A stretch of 64,000 nucleotides of DNA, from the NCBI GenBank assembly GCA_958496175.1, contig OY292277.1, positions 24,712,282 to 24,776,281 of the forward strand. The letters run 5' to 3'. This DNA comes from Sisyra terminalis. Lineage: Eukaryota; Arthropoda; Insecta; Neuroptera; Sisyridae. Made by a program: the position numbers and the translations under genes. This document shows, piece by piece, positions 11,415 through 24,200 of the stretch. The first letter of the stretch is position 1, and the number at the start of each line of letters is the position of its first letter. The notes below the pieces were generated by a model, which was given only the letters and a program-made list of their open reading frames with translations, had not been told where the DNA came from and did no database searches.

Positions 11415-14120
11415 ATTTAGAAGGAAAGTGTTTTCTATGAAGCACTATACAATATTATAGAAAATTAACGGATGAAAATTAAGGAAACCACACTTTCTAC
11501 GCGAGTGTGGATTTAAAACATAAATCAATGGACATAAAGAAATAAGATTACTGTCATTAAAAAGCCCTAGCAAAATTTAAAAACATTAACTTAGAGCTCA
11601 TTATTTAATCCTCAATAATTGATGAGATATGCGTTTCAACAATCGTTAAAAATTGATCCCCTTCTCTCTTACTTTAAAAAGTCTTTAACAAAAATATTGC
11701 AAAAAAATATTGGTACTGTACTAAGAAATATTTTCACTGTAAAATGGTTTGCATAAAATCAATCAAGAATCGTGTAGTTTCTAAAATATGAAATATTTTC
11801 CGTTGCATGTTATTTCTTGAGCTTAACAACTACACAAAAAGCTTTTTTTTTCATCGAGTTTTTGGAAATAATAGCTGAAAATTACATAAAAGCAAAAGTA
11901 TGTTATCTTATCAAATATTTAAAATTTATTTTTTCATGATTTTATTATTAATCGAATATTGTATTCTTGCGTTGCCTGGTGCGAAAATGACCGTTTTTTT
12001 AGTAAAAAGTCTAATATTAAGATAAAACATCAGTTATTTAGAATACAATGCTGGTTTATATTTAATTGCAAAATTGTACCGTAAATTACAAAACAAAAAT
12101 TCACGGTTTATATTTATTTAAAATACACACATTTCAACAATATCCAATGTAAAAAAATCTAAATTTTAATTTTGATATTACAGCAAATATTTGAACAATA
12201 TCAAATTTATTTTTCAAACATATGAAAAAATAAATATGGAATTATTCGGGAAAAGCTTTTATTATTATTTTTTTATTGTTTGCGTTGTATCGTAATTCAT
12301 ACCTTCAACACAATTTCGATAACAATCATATTATATACCTTCATGTATTCATGAAACCAATTTCAACAGCATAATAGAGAAACAAATTGGAAATCATATA
12401 TCAATATTTTGTTCATTAGCATATAGAAATCAAATTATCTTTCAGTCCAGTCTATTTTAAGAGATATACTACAACCTGTTTGATTATTTTGCTTTGCTTG
12501 TATCTATGAAAAGCACGGAAAAATGAAATACATAAGTTTAGAAATGAATATTTCTATTGAAAATTTTAATACTTTCTGTATTACTTTACTAAAAATTGGT
12601 TTAGTTGTACTAAATTCTTATCAAGAAAAAAAATTATGGCTAGCTGTGGGCAATAGGAACACAATTTTTAATTAAAAATACTGAAAATTTCATCTTTTCC
12701 TCACAGTTTGTAGGTACTACAAACTATGAATAATTTAAATTATGCTAAATTGCTTAAATTACTTTGAAAGGTAAAATCACATTTTTCATATCAGAAATAT
12801 ATTCACCAAAGTGAATAATAATAAATAACCAAAGTTATTACGTAAGCTTTTAAAAGTAAAATAAATATTTCTAATATAAAGTTCTTTTTTTCACCTATAA
12901 ATATAAAACGTTTTTACAACAAAATTTATTAAATAATTTTCATTTTGTTTTAAAAATCGCTCAAAATATAATTTATAGTTGTTTTTTCTTGTATTGAATT
13001 TATTGTTTATTATGGTATTTTATGAATTTCATATTATGAAACCAATAAAAATGTTATTTTACCAAAAAAAAAAAATCTCTCATTAATAAGTGAACCATAC
13101 ATTTTTCTTCCATGACAATGCAATAACTCACTGCCTTCAACATAAAATATTCGCTCAAAAAATACCTGGTAAAATTTTGATTACGTAGTTCTATAAAATC
13201 GCTATTTTTAAATGAGATATAACAAAAAAAATATGATTTAATCTTAAAAGTTTTAAAATAAATCAGGTAAATTTAGATAGTTTATCTTTTTTTCTAAAAA
13301 TATGATGTGAATAAGGTACGTATTACGCTTTTTAAAGCAAAAAACTATTCATCATTTTCTATATTGTTTTTTTTTTTGCTTAAATTTTACGAAATCGTTA
13401 ATTTTTGTGAAATCAAACTTTACGACAAAGTGAATTGTTTTGATACGGTAAAAATACATTTAAAATTATATGCAATTGAGCGTGGTGGTTTTGAATTCGA
13501 CTTGGAACAATTCCAAGATGCGAATTTGTACACACGCAAAATAACAATAATCGTTTTATATGAGTAATAAAGCAACAATCAGTATGTTTTCATTGATAAT
13601 TAGCAGAATAAAAAATATGTGTGATTATTACTTACATTTATGTCTGTACTTAAGAATTGTTGCGATAAAAACACATTGATTTGATCAGATTTTTACTGAT
13701 TATATTATGTGAAATTTTCATCACATTCTTTTAACGACTAAATTTTCCGCACTTCAGAAGTACAATTGATGTTGATCATTACGGTTTTTGAATTTTTGAA
13801 TGTAAAATATTTTTTGATTTTCGATTAGTGCACCTTGCCACTTGCTTTGTGCTTATTAAATTGTTTATTTTCTTCTTTCTGTGTTTTTATGTATGTCTAT
13901 ATCGTATCAATCTACGTTTCTCTAGAAAATTTATCATGAGCTCGACGCCAATCGAGCGCCCAAACTGTCAACCGACGTTTTACAAACACATTGATAAATT
14001 TAAAGCGCCACCCCAGCTTGCCGTATTTCACCCCGTTCTTATCGCCTATGTTACACTATCAGCCCCAGTCACCATTATTTATTAAGAACGATCATTGTGT
14101 AGGAAAATATTGTGCGAGAG
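11415..14120. other. Intergenic, no gene seen
   Basis: Strongly AT-rich with many A/T runs. Small open frames at 13307-13567 and 13828-14085 show no family match and no convincing splice context, so they are not called as genes. Confidence 0.4.
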
Positions 14121-14124
14121 AGTT

Positions 14125-14345
14125 AGGACATACCGTGGAAAAACGCATGGAAATGAAAGCACCAAGTCAACTGGTGGACTGAGGGTTGACGGTAACGTTG
14201 TAGAATGGACGGCGTGGGGCCATATTGCGTGGGAGTAACGTCAATGTAGTTGTCGTCGTTGCCAGTGCTACGGCGACGTCGACGTCGCGACGTCAACCGA
14301 CACAAAGCGCAAGCGTTTAATACCGTTTCATACCCCACATACACA
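14125..14345. other. CpG-rich island
   Basis: A short stretch of clearly higher GC and CpG content in an AT-rich background, including the palindromic run gacgtcgacgtcgcgacgtc near 14275-14294. It may be a promoter or 5' UTR of an unseen transcript, or part of a foreign repeat. It lies about 600 bp beyond the 3' end of the hexosaminidase gene. Both strands have short open frames (for example a minus-strand one with a run of Arg codons) without recognisable similarity. Confidence 0.4.
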
Positions 14346-14844
14346 AACACCTCTTTTCCACAAAAACCTACCATTATTTAATCTATCAGGGCTTTTACAA
14401 CCCTTAATTATTATAAATTAAGCATAAATTATTCACCCGATTGGACAAAACATGCGCTCGCATGACCTATGCTACACAGAAAGTTCTCGTTCAACCTCTC
14501 AGCCATTGGTAAACATTTATCTATAACGATTCCATTTGCATCATGAAATAATGATTTCGAATTGCTATTTTCATGCCTAGTCTTTTTCATTTAATTATAT
14601 CTCTCGAGAGTCTTCTACGTTTTTCTTTGCGAAGCAAATTTTCAAGTGGAAACTTCTCAAGAAATTTCGAGTGCTTTGGACTGATTAATCGAATTTTGCA
14701 TGTCAATTAGTCACTTGGTAGTTCGTTTATCATTACTTGAAAATTGTTGATGCAAAAAAGAAAAATCTGAAAGAAATCACGTCAAGGGAAACGATGGAAA
14801 AAATTTCAACATTAATTAGTAGAAAAAAGAAAACATTTAATTGA

Positions 14845-14850
14845 TTTATT
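14845..14850 (-). terminator. Poly(A) signal of the hexosaminidase gene
   Basis: The sequence tttatt on the plus strand reads AATAAA on the minus strand, about 83 bases after the stop codon of the hexosaminidase gene, a normal place for a polyadenylation signal. Confidence 0.5.
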
Positions 14851-14932
14851 ATGAAATATATCTAAATCAAATATTGAAAATCACAAAAACGTATTTATAT
14901 ATATCATAGTCATGGTCGTAGTCATGATCCGG

Positions 14933-17900
14933 TTACGCGTGACAGTATCCTTCATTCTGGATGCACCATTCCGGTTCAATACTGTCAGCTCCAATTCCTT
15001 GTTCCACAAGTCTTTCACGATGAATTAGAATTCGGCGTTCAGCGTCCTGCCATCCGCTGCTTGGATTGGACCATAAACGTTCAGCTAAAGCGGCTGTACG
15101 TGGCCATAAACGGTTATCCAAAGAATGTTCATCCGACTGCAATTCAAACATTTTTTTCAAGTAACTCTTAAAGAAAATATAAAGATATTAAGGAAATACA
15201 AATCAAATATATAATTTTTATAGATACAAATAAAACAAAATTAATAGAAGTTAATTGCATGAATAAGAAAGACATATTATGTAGTCAACACTCTAATAAC
15301 AGTTCCTATGTAGTCGAATATAAAAACTGTCCCATTACAATTGAAAATTGAAATTGTTTTACATATTTACAAATGTTAAGGAAATAAATGGAATTTACCT
15401 AACAATAACCATCAAACATCCCTACAGTAATTCCCAAGAGCGTCGTCAGCTAGTGAGCTAGAGGGGCAAGATGATAGATATTAAAGTATCATGCCACATG
15501 GGCTACATTGCAGTATAAACGACAGCATATTGCGGTATGTATTGGAACAAACCAATCATTTAGGTACAATGAAAACAGTTGTAAATTTTTAATTAAATAA
15601 ATAAACTTGGTTGAAACATTATTTAAGAATTTCTTGGTTGTTTTTACTATTGATCGAATTTATAAAGGGAAGCTTATACTTTTCTACTCCCTCATGGCAA
15701 CACCCTTAGTAATTATTCATTACTATTTACCTCGTCCTATTAAATAATTAAAATCAATTCACATGCAATAATTACAATGTTTTTTTTAAATGAAATAAGA
15801 TTGCTATAAAGATACATTTTTGAGACCTCCTCAATTGGATGTTTTTTGGTATAATAAAACCAACCATTAACTTACTAGTGGACAAGTGGACAAGGTAGCC
15901 ACTCCGACATGGATAAGTAGTGGGTTCGAATTACGGATTTTAATTAACTTAATATAACCAAAATCTGATCCTAATTTAATAGAATATATGCAATCTACTT
16001 TTGTTGAACTTGTTTCAATGGCGTAACAAGATTTTTTTGGCTCATAAGCAAACTCAAACTACGGGACCCCTAATAACATTTTTTTTTAACAGTTTATGCA
16101 AAAAAAAATATTTTAACCTAAGAGCAAAAACTGAAGAAGACTGACACTTCGTGTTTAATTGATTAGGTTTTTTATCCTCAAGAGCAATAATTTGATCTTT
16201 CATTCCTTCTGCAGAATGATCTTGCATTAAAAAAAATCACAAAAGGTTTTTTCTTACTTCAAAACCCCACCAATATAAAAGCGAATTAAAAGAGCCCAAT
16301 AAAGTCGGGGACCTGAAAGCGTTGCTTCTGAATATCTAAGCTACTGGCTTGTTTAAGCTATACTCGTTATAGATTTCCTTGAAAGAATTTCCATGCGAAA
16401 ATGAAGAAGTAATCCATATTTAAATTATTTTATTCGATGTTCGTTTTATAGACATATTAACCGCTGAATTCATGCGCTCTCGTACACAGAAGCAGACTAA
16501 GAAGGATTCGCCGTTTTTATTATACGTAGATCCGCTTCGGGTCCACGAGTCGGTCATTCTGTCTCTCTTACTCTTCTTACGTAAATAATACGGATAAAAA
16601 GAGATAGATTGACTCTTTTTGTTGATATACGTGGGATCATACAAAAAGTAAGGTTATCATACAACATAAGTACCCTACCTTTATGCACTTCCGTTTTTAA
16701 AGATGTAAGAATTTAGTTTCAAACTCAAAAAGCGCTACCCCCTAAGAAATCTAGAAAGTCAACCATTAACTACCGACCTAGATAATAAAATTGTGATTTA
16801 AAATCAAAACTAAACGAATTTAAAAATTACTTCATAAATACGATGTTATTTTCATTGAATCATTTGCCAACTATGCTACAGTATACAAACTTTTTGTTGA
16901 TCAAACAAGGAACTAAACCAATAAAATACAATAGTATAGGCACTGGAGTCAAACTAATTCACATTTTCAACTAATTATTCGTTCAAAACCATGATAAGTA
17001 AATTTATGTTTCTATTAAGTTGATGTCATAATAACTAAAATTAACCTGGAATAAAAAAAGTATGAAATCGTTTTTTCTTACCTGTTCTGACCATAATGTT
17101 ACTTCCGATCCCAAAATTAATGAGGCATTTTTACTACCAATATGTGAAGGACTATTATTATAAACTTTTTGCCATCCTTTGTAAGGAGAACACCAATTAT
17201 TACCACTACCAACCCAAGCTCCAAATCCGCAATCTAGATATAGAGCATCATAATTTGATAGAATTAACCGGTAACCTTTGTCCAAGAGAGTAGGGATAAT
17301 GTTATCATCTCCTGTTGTCCAAATCTAGAAACCAATATTTGTTAGTAAAAATTTTTAAATTTGAACATATTTTTTACTTGGATGATATATTGATCTTTTG
17401 GGAGATTTTCAATGTATTCATGCTTTGTAAGAGTACTAGTCCACATTATAATTGGAATATCGGGAGAATCGCTATGTTTTCTTACGCGGTTCAAGGCTTC
17501 TGTTTGGAAGTAAACCCATAGTTTGATAAAATCGGATTCACTTGTACCCCAGCCTTGTTCGTTTTTCATCCATTGTACGATTTGTTGTGTTTGATTCCAA
17601 CAAGTAATTGAAACTTCATCACCTCCCATATGAAACATGGTTGGTTGAAACAATTCAAATATGTCACTGTAAATATCATCAAGAGCGTCATACAACCCAC
17701 TCTTCGTTGGATTAAATTGACCGCAAGGTGGTTCAACACAAACATGATTCCATGGTTCAGCCTTAAAGCATTCCACAAAGTCTGTATTTTGCCATCCTTC
17801 ACCAACATGAGCCGGTGCATCAAATTCTGGTAAAATCAACACACCTCGTGCTCGACCATAGTCCACAATATCTTTTACATCTTCTGGACGATAAACTTTC

Positions 17901-20900
17901 AATTGACTCAATGCCCCTAATTTGGAAAGTTCAGCTCGTTTTGGTAAGACTATTGGAAAACTTTGAGTATCCGTTAAATGCCAGTGGAATACATTTAATT
18001 TTGATGCAGCCATTGCATCTAAAGTTCTTTTAATCGAATCAACAGAATAATAATTACGAGCAGTGTCCAAAAGTATGCCTCGGTACGGATAAGCTGGGGT
18101 ATCTTTAATATCAACATCACTTGCAATCTAAGAGAAAATGTATTTAAAATCTTTATCGTTTTCATTATTATCACTAAAACATACCACAATTTCATTTCGA
18201 AGTTCGTCATATACAATTAACTGTGTCAGAGTTTCTAAAGCATGTCGAGCGCCAAAAAAGTTCGTCGAATTTATTTTGGCTATTATTCGACTATCAAGTA
18301 ATTCTTTAATTGATAATGAATAGCTTTCATTAGTGTTCAGAGTTATATCTAAAAATAAACAGAAGAGTTAAATAAATAAAACAGACATATTTTCTTCCTT
18401 ACTAATAATAAGTTATATTTTCTGCAATACGAAGAAATCGTATCTACGGTTTTGTTTAATAAAAGCTTAGGAAAATTATTGTGTTGGAATACGGCAAAGC
18501 CTGGGATACAATTAGTCTATGGTAAAACATATCAAAACAGACTTTAGGCACCAAAAATTATTTAAACCACAGGCATGTTTTATTGCGGATTAAGGTTGTT
18601 TAGAAGAAAATCACAAGTAAAGAGAAAAAATGAAAAAATTGAAATTAACACTGTAAATAGACGACTATTTGAGCCATGTCTCTGCAAAATTTCAAGTCAA
18701 TATGGAGCTTATTAGCGGAGTAAAAAATCGTAAAGTTGCATAATTTTTAACCGCTTACCAACAATGTAAATGGAGAAAGTTAGGCGTGATCGACTCGCAA
18801 ACAACTCGCGGTATCTCTTTTCATCATATTAAGCTTTCTTTGAAAAAATAGCTATGTATTCGAAATATTCCGCATTGATTAATACCAAAATCATTAACAT
18901 TTGGGAATTTCTAAGCAAAACATTCCAACAAAAAATAGAAAATCGCGTTAAAATTCACTCCAAGTGAATAAATATTTGATAGACAACGCAGCAACATTTT
19001 GTTTTTATTATTCAAATTTCTGATCATTTGAAAATTATCGATAGTAGAATATAATTATAACAACAATAAAGATTCCGTCTCATACAAATTTCTGCTTAAG
19101 TCCCTTTAGGTCTGTCAATATCTGGCAACGTTGCATTTTCAACATTGTTTTTAATTTAATTCGCAAATAAATTGGTCCATAATGAAAAGTTAGCCATAAA
19201 AGAGACAAATATACCTTATTAGAGCCTAATTAACAAAACAATCGCGAATAAAATAAAAAACAAAGTAACCATATACAACGTTGCTAGATATTGACCGACC
19301 TAAAAAGAACTTGAGCCCAAATTTCAATCATATTTATCGAATAAAAAGTTAGAAGTTTATACAACCCTCAATGTATAAATCCCCCTCACTCATAATTATT
19401 CCCCATAACACTTCTAAACAACCTTAAGGTAAGCACAAGCAATACAGATACAGATAAATGACTTTTTAGTTATGCAACATTTTTATCCTTAAGTACAGTA
19501 GTAGTTGCTCGAAAATATCGAAAATTTTTAGGTAGTTATTGCACAGTATAATTGGTGACGGGTATGTTTTTTACGTTAGTGAAATAAAAAAAAAATAACT
19601 GTTTTTTCCCTTGCAAAGTCTGCTGAATTTTAAAAGTAAAATCCAAATGGCAAAAAATTATTAAGAAAAAAATCTTCTTTTTTTGTGTTTTGCCGTAAGC
19701 TGTATTGCAGCGAAATTTTTTGGTAAATCTTGATGCAAATAGTTTCAAAATGATCTTGAGACTTCTAATCTTAGTGCTGTACAACACTTTTCCCAGAGAT
19801 CATCTTTTTTGCTATAATTAAGCATAAATTAAACCTTTTTTGACGCGTTTACCTCATAAAATGACTTAAAAATAAACAAACAAATAATGTGAAATTTCAA
19901 AAAAAAATCGCTCTATAACCCTGAGGTCATAGTCTTTAGAATCATTTTGAACTAAGTTTCATTAAAAGTTATGCAAAAGTGAAGCTATAATCCAGCACGG
20001 TTACTTGATAAGTTTTAGGCAAATAAAAATTATGCCCCAACATTAGTTAATATCTTAAATTCTAATATTTAACATTTACTGGCAATATCCCCAAAAATTG
20101 TTACATAATATAATTTTTACAAATTTTTACGTTAGTTATAAAACGTTACGAGATTCGAAAACGTTTTTAATTGGTTATACTTCTAAATATGTTTTAATAT
20201 ATTAAATAGAGAAAGATGCATAACAAATGGTAAATTTTCGTCAAAATGTAACTAATACATCATATACTAAAAGTGGTTGTTTATTTCGCCAACTATTACC
20301 AGCAAGATAGTACAATATTAAAGATAAGAAAGTATGTTTAGCAATTTTTGTAAATTTTATACTTCTATTTGATATCTTAGCATAAAAAAAAACAACTTTA
20401 TACATACCAATTTCATTAGGGTTTTCGTAATAAACCTCAACTAGCAAACCTTGTCCTCCACCTTTTACAAATGCACCATCTTGTTGTTTTCCATGTAAAA
20501 TTTTATTAAATCTCTAAAAGTAAAATGAAAAATCAATTCCAAGTATTTAGCCAAAGAAACTTTATTTACTGTAGTGGCTGCTTGAAATAAAGTTTCGGAT
20601 TTTGAATCTTTTTGAAATTTGGTGAAGAAATTAATATTATTGATATTAAGATGAACGAATTTTGATGTAAGTCGGACGGAAGAAGGTTTAGGCCATAAAG
20701 AAGAATCGGAACTACAAAATAGTTGGCATATTGGTAAACTGAGCTCATCAGTTACTTTATCTGCAGTAAATAATTGTTTCTCGCATTTTCCCTGATTGCA
20801 CACCCACTGCCAGGCAGGACTGAAAAAATAAGTTCAATTAATTAATATATAGAAAATACAATTAGTCAAAATTACTTGATAGGATATTCAATAGCATTTT

Positions 20901-21259
20901 TAAAATAGAAAATTGCAACCCCTAATAAACAGTAAACGATTGTTATAGTGATCACAAACAAACTTTTACACATCTTTACTCTGAATTGTATTGCATTTCT
21001 TTAAATCTTTAAATTTTACAAGATCAAGATGAAACCATAAAATCATTATTAGAAACTAAAAAAATAATTAAACTAAGGTTGTTATACGTAGAAGAAAACA
21101 TTGGAGAAGAATTAAAACGATCGATATTTCCATAATCTTTAGTCAAGGATGTGAAATTTTAGAATATAAAAATTAATTTCCTCCTTACCTAACCGTAAAT
21201 ACTTGATTTATACAAAACCCCAAAATTGTACACAAAACAAATCCGTATAAATGCTGCAT
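14933..21259 (-). CDS. Chitooligosaccharidolytic beta-N-acetylglucosaminidase (GH20, Hex1/NAG1 type)
   Basis: This enzyme removes terminal GlcNAc from chitin oligomers during cuticle turnover. Exons in transcription order: a first exon at 21259-21189 or 20973-20876, then 20819-20570, 20513-20408, 18348-18185, 18127-17378, 17324-17082 and 15136-14933. All junctions have AG/GT sites and matching phases, giving 595 or 605 residues. The GH20 catalytic motif HMGGDEV puts the Asp-Glu pair at residues 367-368, the numbering of the moth enzyme OfHex1. CVEPPCGQ and NNWCSPYKGWQKV, which shape the long substrate cleft in that enzyme, are present. DTARNYYSVDSIK and LPEFDAPAHVGEGWQ are also conserved. The first exon at 21189-21259 encodes a cleavable-looking signal peptide (MQHLYGFVLCTILGF...). 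The one at 20876-20973 encodes a 20-residue hydrophobic segment followed by KNAIEYP, more like a membrane anchor. Membrane-anchored Fused-lobes enzymes are the main alternative, but the catalytic domain fits the chitinolytic group better. Confidence 0.95.
16018..16345 (+). repeat. hAT-like repeat family 2 (copy 1), in hexosaminidase intron
   Basis: Starts caatggcgtaacaagattt and contains ggctcataagcaaa, ttctgcagaatg, and near its end agcccaataaagtcgggg-acctgaaagcg. The same blocks in the same order occur inverted at 42325-43162. The CA(G/A)TGGCGTAAC start is typical of hAT elements. No matching target duplication was found. Confidence 0.5.
19093..19317. mobile_element. MITE, long-TIR family 1 (copy B, with 8-bp TSD)
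   Basis: A 225-bp palindromic element inside a hexosaminidase intron. It begins tgcttaagtccctttagg and ends with the inverse cctaaaaagaacttgagcc. The arms continue inward through caatatctggcaacgttg and tttttaatttaattcgc. It is flanked by perfect 8-bp direct repeats caaatttc (19085-19092 and 19318-19325), the duplication length made by hAT-type transposases. It has no coding capacity, so it is non-autonomous. Confidence 0.8.
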
Positions 21260-21264
21260 CTTAT

Positions 21265-24200
21265 TTCTACAAAAAATGAGTAGTTTTTAGTTATTAAACA
21301 CTTTTTAAAGTAGTTTTGATTCACAACAATATAACTTACATGAAATAAGAGTACGAAAATATTTTATTTACTGTGCAAGAAATTCGTTTTCTGGTTTCTT
21401 AAATACTTCGATACGGTAATAGCTCTGGAACGATAAACATCAGAAGAAGGCGAAACCAAAAACCTGTTTTCAAATAAAGCAAGTGACAACATTAATTAAA
21501 TTTATATAAGTACTTAAAGAACATAGAGCAAAGATTCTTCTTTTGAAAATTTATAGGCAACGTTAAGCCAAGAATAGCAACATTATTATTTTTTCCTTTT
21601 TAAATTTTGTTACTAACAATTTTTAAACCAACTTATGTACAAATTGGTACGGTACACTTATGCGTATTTTCGGTATATCACAGAGACATATGGTTACATA
21701 CCTACTAGAATATTTAATAGTTAATTGAAAAATTACCCCACCCGAATGTTAAAAAGCACGTATTTGCAATAACGGAACAATAATTATTCTAAATTTAATC
21801 ATTAAATAGTTTTAGCCTTCATTATGTTAGGTTATGTGTACCTAATACAATTTGTTAGTAAATAAAAATATACCAATTTATTTCGCAAATATTCTTTATT
21901 ATCGATAATAAAATTTTTATTCACATTAATTCACATTTTAATTTTTTGAAAATGTTATAAAATATTTGCTACTTTTTAAAATAATATTACGGTGTTTGAC
22001 AACTCCAAAGACAAAATGACCATAGATGACAGGATTGAGAACTTTATGAAAAGGTAAAATCAAAAAATCAGGTAAAAAGAATGAGTTTACATTCAGAAAT
22101 ATTATCTTTATTATTTTTTATAACGTAATTATATATTATTTATGACTAAGCAGTATTTAATTGTATCTATATAAATGCTAAGAATAAAAATAAAGAAAAA
22201 GCAAAATCTTTTTCTTCAATAATTTATAATAAAAAATACCGCATGCTGTTTTTACAAAAAAAAAAAAAAAATGTTTATAATACTTTATTGGTCATTGACT
22301 CGGGAATTATTTTGGTCAGAATAAGTACTATTCTACCATAGACGTGCATAGACGTATATAAGTTTACAAAGGTAAATAAAAATGTATCTAAATCATCAAA
22401 ATTCTATAGTGATTTAGAAGTTTTACAGATTTTACATAAAAATAGAAGTAATTATTCGGAAAAAATTATTCGATAAATCAATAAAAATATTCATATTAAA
22501 TTGCTGTACGCTATACCTAAAATCATTATTTAAATGATCATTGTTGTAATCGGTGACCAGACACCAGTGTTGGCAACCTCGGAGAGTGGGATTATTGTAC
22601 CAGAGCTATAAAATTATAGTAAATTTGAAAAAAATATAATAGATTAGAAAAAAAAATCATCAATTTTAATTTTCTCGCATTGCCTAATGTAACACATTTT
22701 TGTATGTATGTCTACTATTAGGGAGACCAGAAAGTATTGTCATTTTTTTTAATTTACAATTAAAACACAAAATTTTGTTACAACTTTTGATTTTAAATCA
22801 ATGATATTATCAGCCTCGATAGAATCAACGTTTTGACATCTAAAGTGCCAATTTTTAATACCATATTAGTAAAAATCAATTGATTACTACGGACAATATC
22901 AAAAAAAAAATACATTTTGAACATCACTTAAGCTTTCAATTTGTTTACCACTTAGTAAATGTGATAACGATTGAAATAAATAGAAATCCGATGAAATATC
23001 TTTAGACGATTGTAATGGGTACGACAGTATCACCTCCCCCCTAATTAATCAATTTTTTTCAGAGCTTTTCTTATGCAGAGGGGTCTTGAATTACCGTGTT
23101 GCAGCATAGAATTTTATCTGTTAACAGTTTTTGGACACTTTTGGGTATTGGGATTAGGATTATTTGACAGCTCTTCGACTTTCTGGTATACATTTGGCAT
23201 CATTTTCTCCCTTAACCTTTTATAGATTTTTTTTTGTCATATTTCGTTGATATCAGTTGGAGAAATGAAAATTATCGAATTTAAACTTAAAAATACTCAT
23301 TTGGCATTAACGAACATCTAATGTACTTAGATAAACATTGAAAATGTTTATAGTAACAATTTTGCGTCGCTATCCTGTGAAACTCGAAGAGCCTACAATA
23401 CCGAGTTTATATTCTTTTGGGTTTTTGTTCCTGTCATTTCAATATAGATTTCGGAATAAAAAATATTTTGTAATTTTTGCTAAGTTGATAACTTACTCCA
23501 ATCATAAAATGTCTTGAATATCATTTTGAAATAGCTTATAAGCAGATAAATGGCAATTGAAGGATTATTGATTTAAAAACGACATTTTTTTCCGGTACAC
23601 CTAATATAATAATTGTATGGTTACTAACACTGCCAGACACTTGCACACTAAAGAACCCTTGCAAGAAAGTTCCTCACTTTCATTATTGCTCACACGAATG
23701 TTGCCCACATATAAAATTCCTCACACAGGAAACTAACCCACAGGAAGAAATATTTATTTTATTTATTATTTAATTTACTCATGTGGCACATGTATCGCTT
23801 TCTCATCTAACTTCAATAAGCAAAAAGATATTAGAAATCCAAACTTTGTAAAATGACTCTTCGAAAACATGGCTAATTTCTAGATAATTATTCTACTTGA
23901 TTTATAAATTTGTTTATAATGGCCTATTTTTTGCATTGTATTTTATTAGGTACTAAACTATAGTATAACGGTCAATTGTTTTAAGTTGTCCCATAAGTTT
24001 ATTCCTTTTTCTAATATAGAATGAATACACAATATTTATGATTTATTTTGATATATAAGAACCCTTTTGCTCTATTTCCTTCTCCCATTTCTCAGAAAGC
24101 CTCATTAAACGAATTAATGAATGCAATGTTTAATATTGAAATTGAGTTTTAAGCAAAAATTTTGGTAAAATTAAAAAAAAAAGAAGAAAACTTAGAAAAT

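Noticed and set aside
14123..14374. Minus-strand frame with an Arg run, and plus-strand frames in the CpG island
   Set aside because: No similarity, no splice support, and the Arg run comes from the palindromic cgacgtcgacg tract.
16420..16644. Minus-strand 74-codon frame in a hexosaminidase intron
   Set aside because: No recognisable family and no splice sites; the slightly GC-richer sequence is probably an unassigned repeat.
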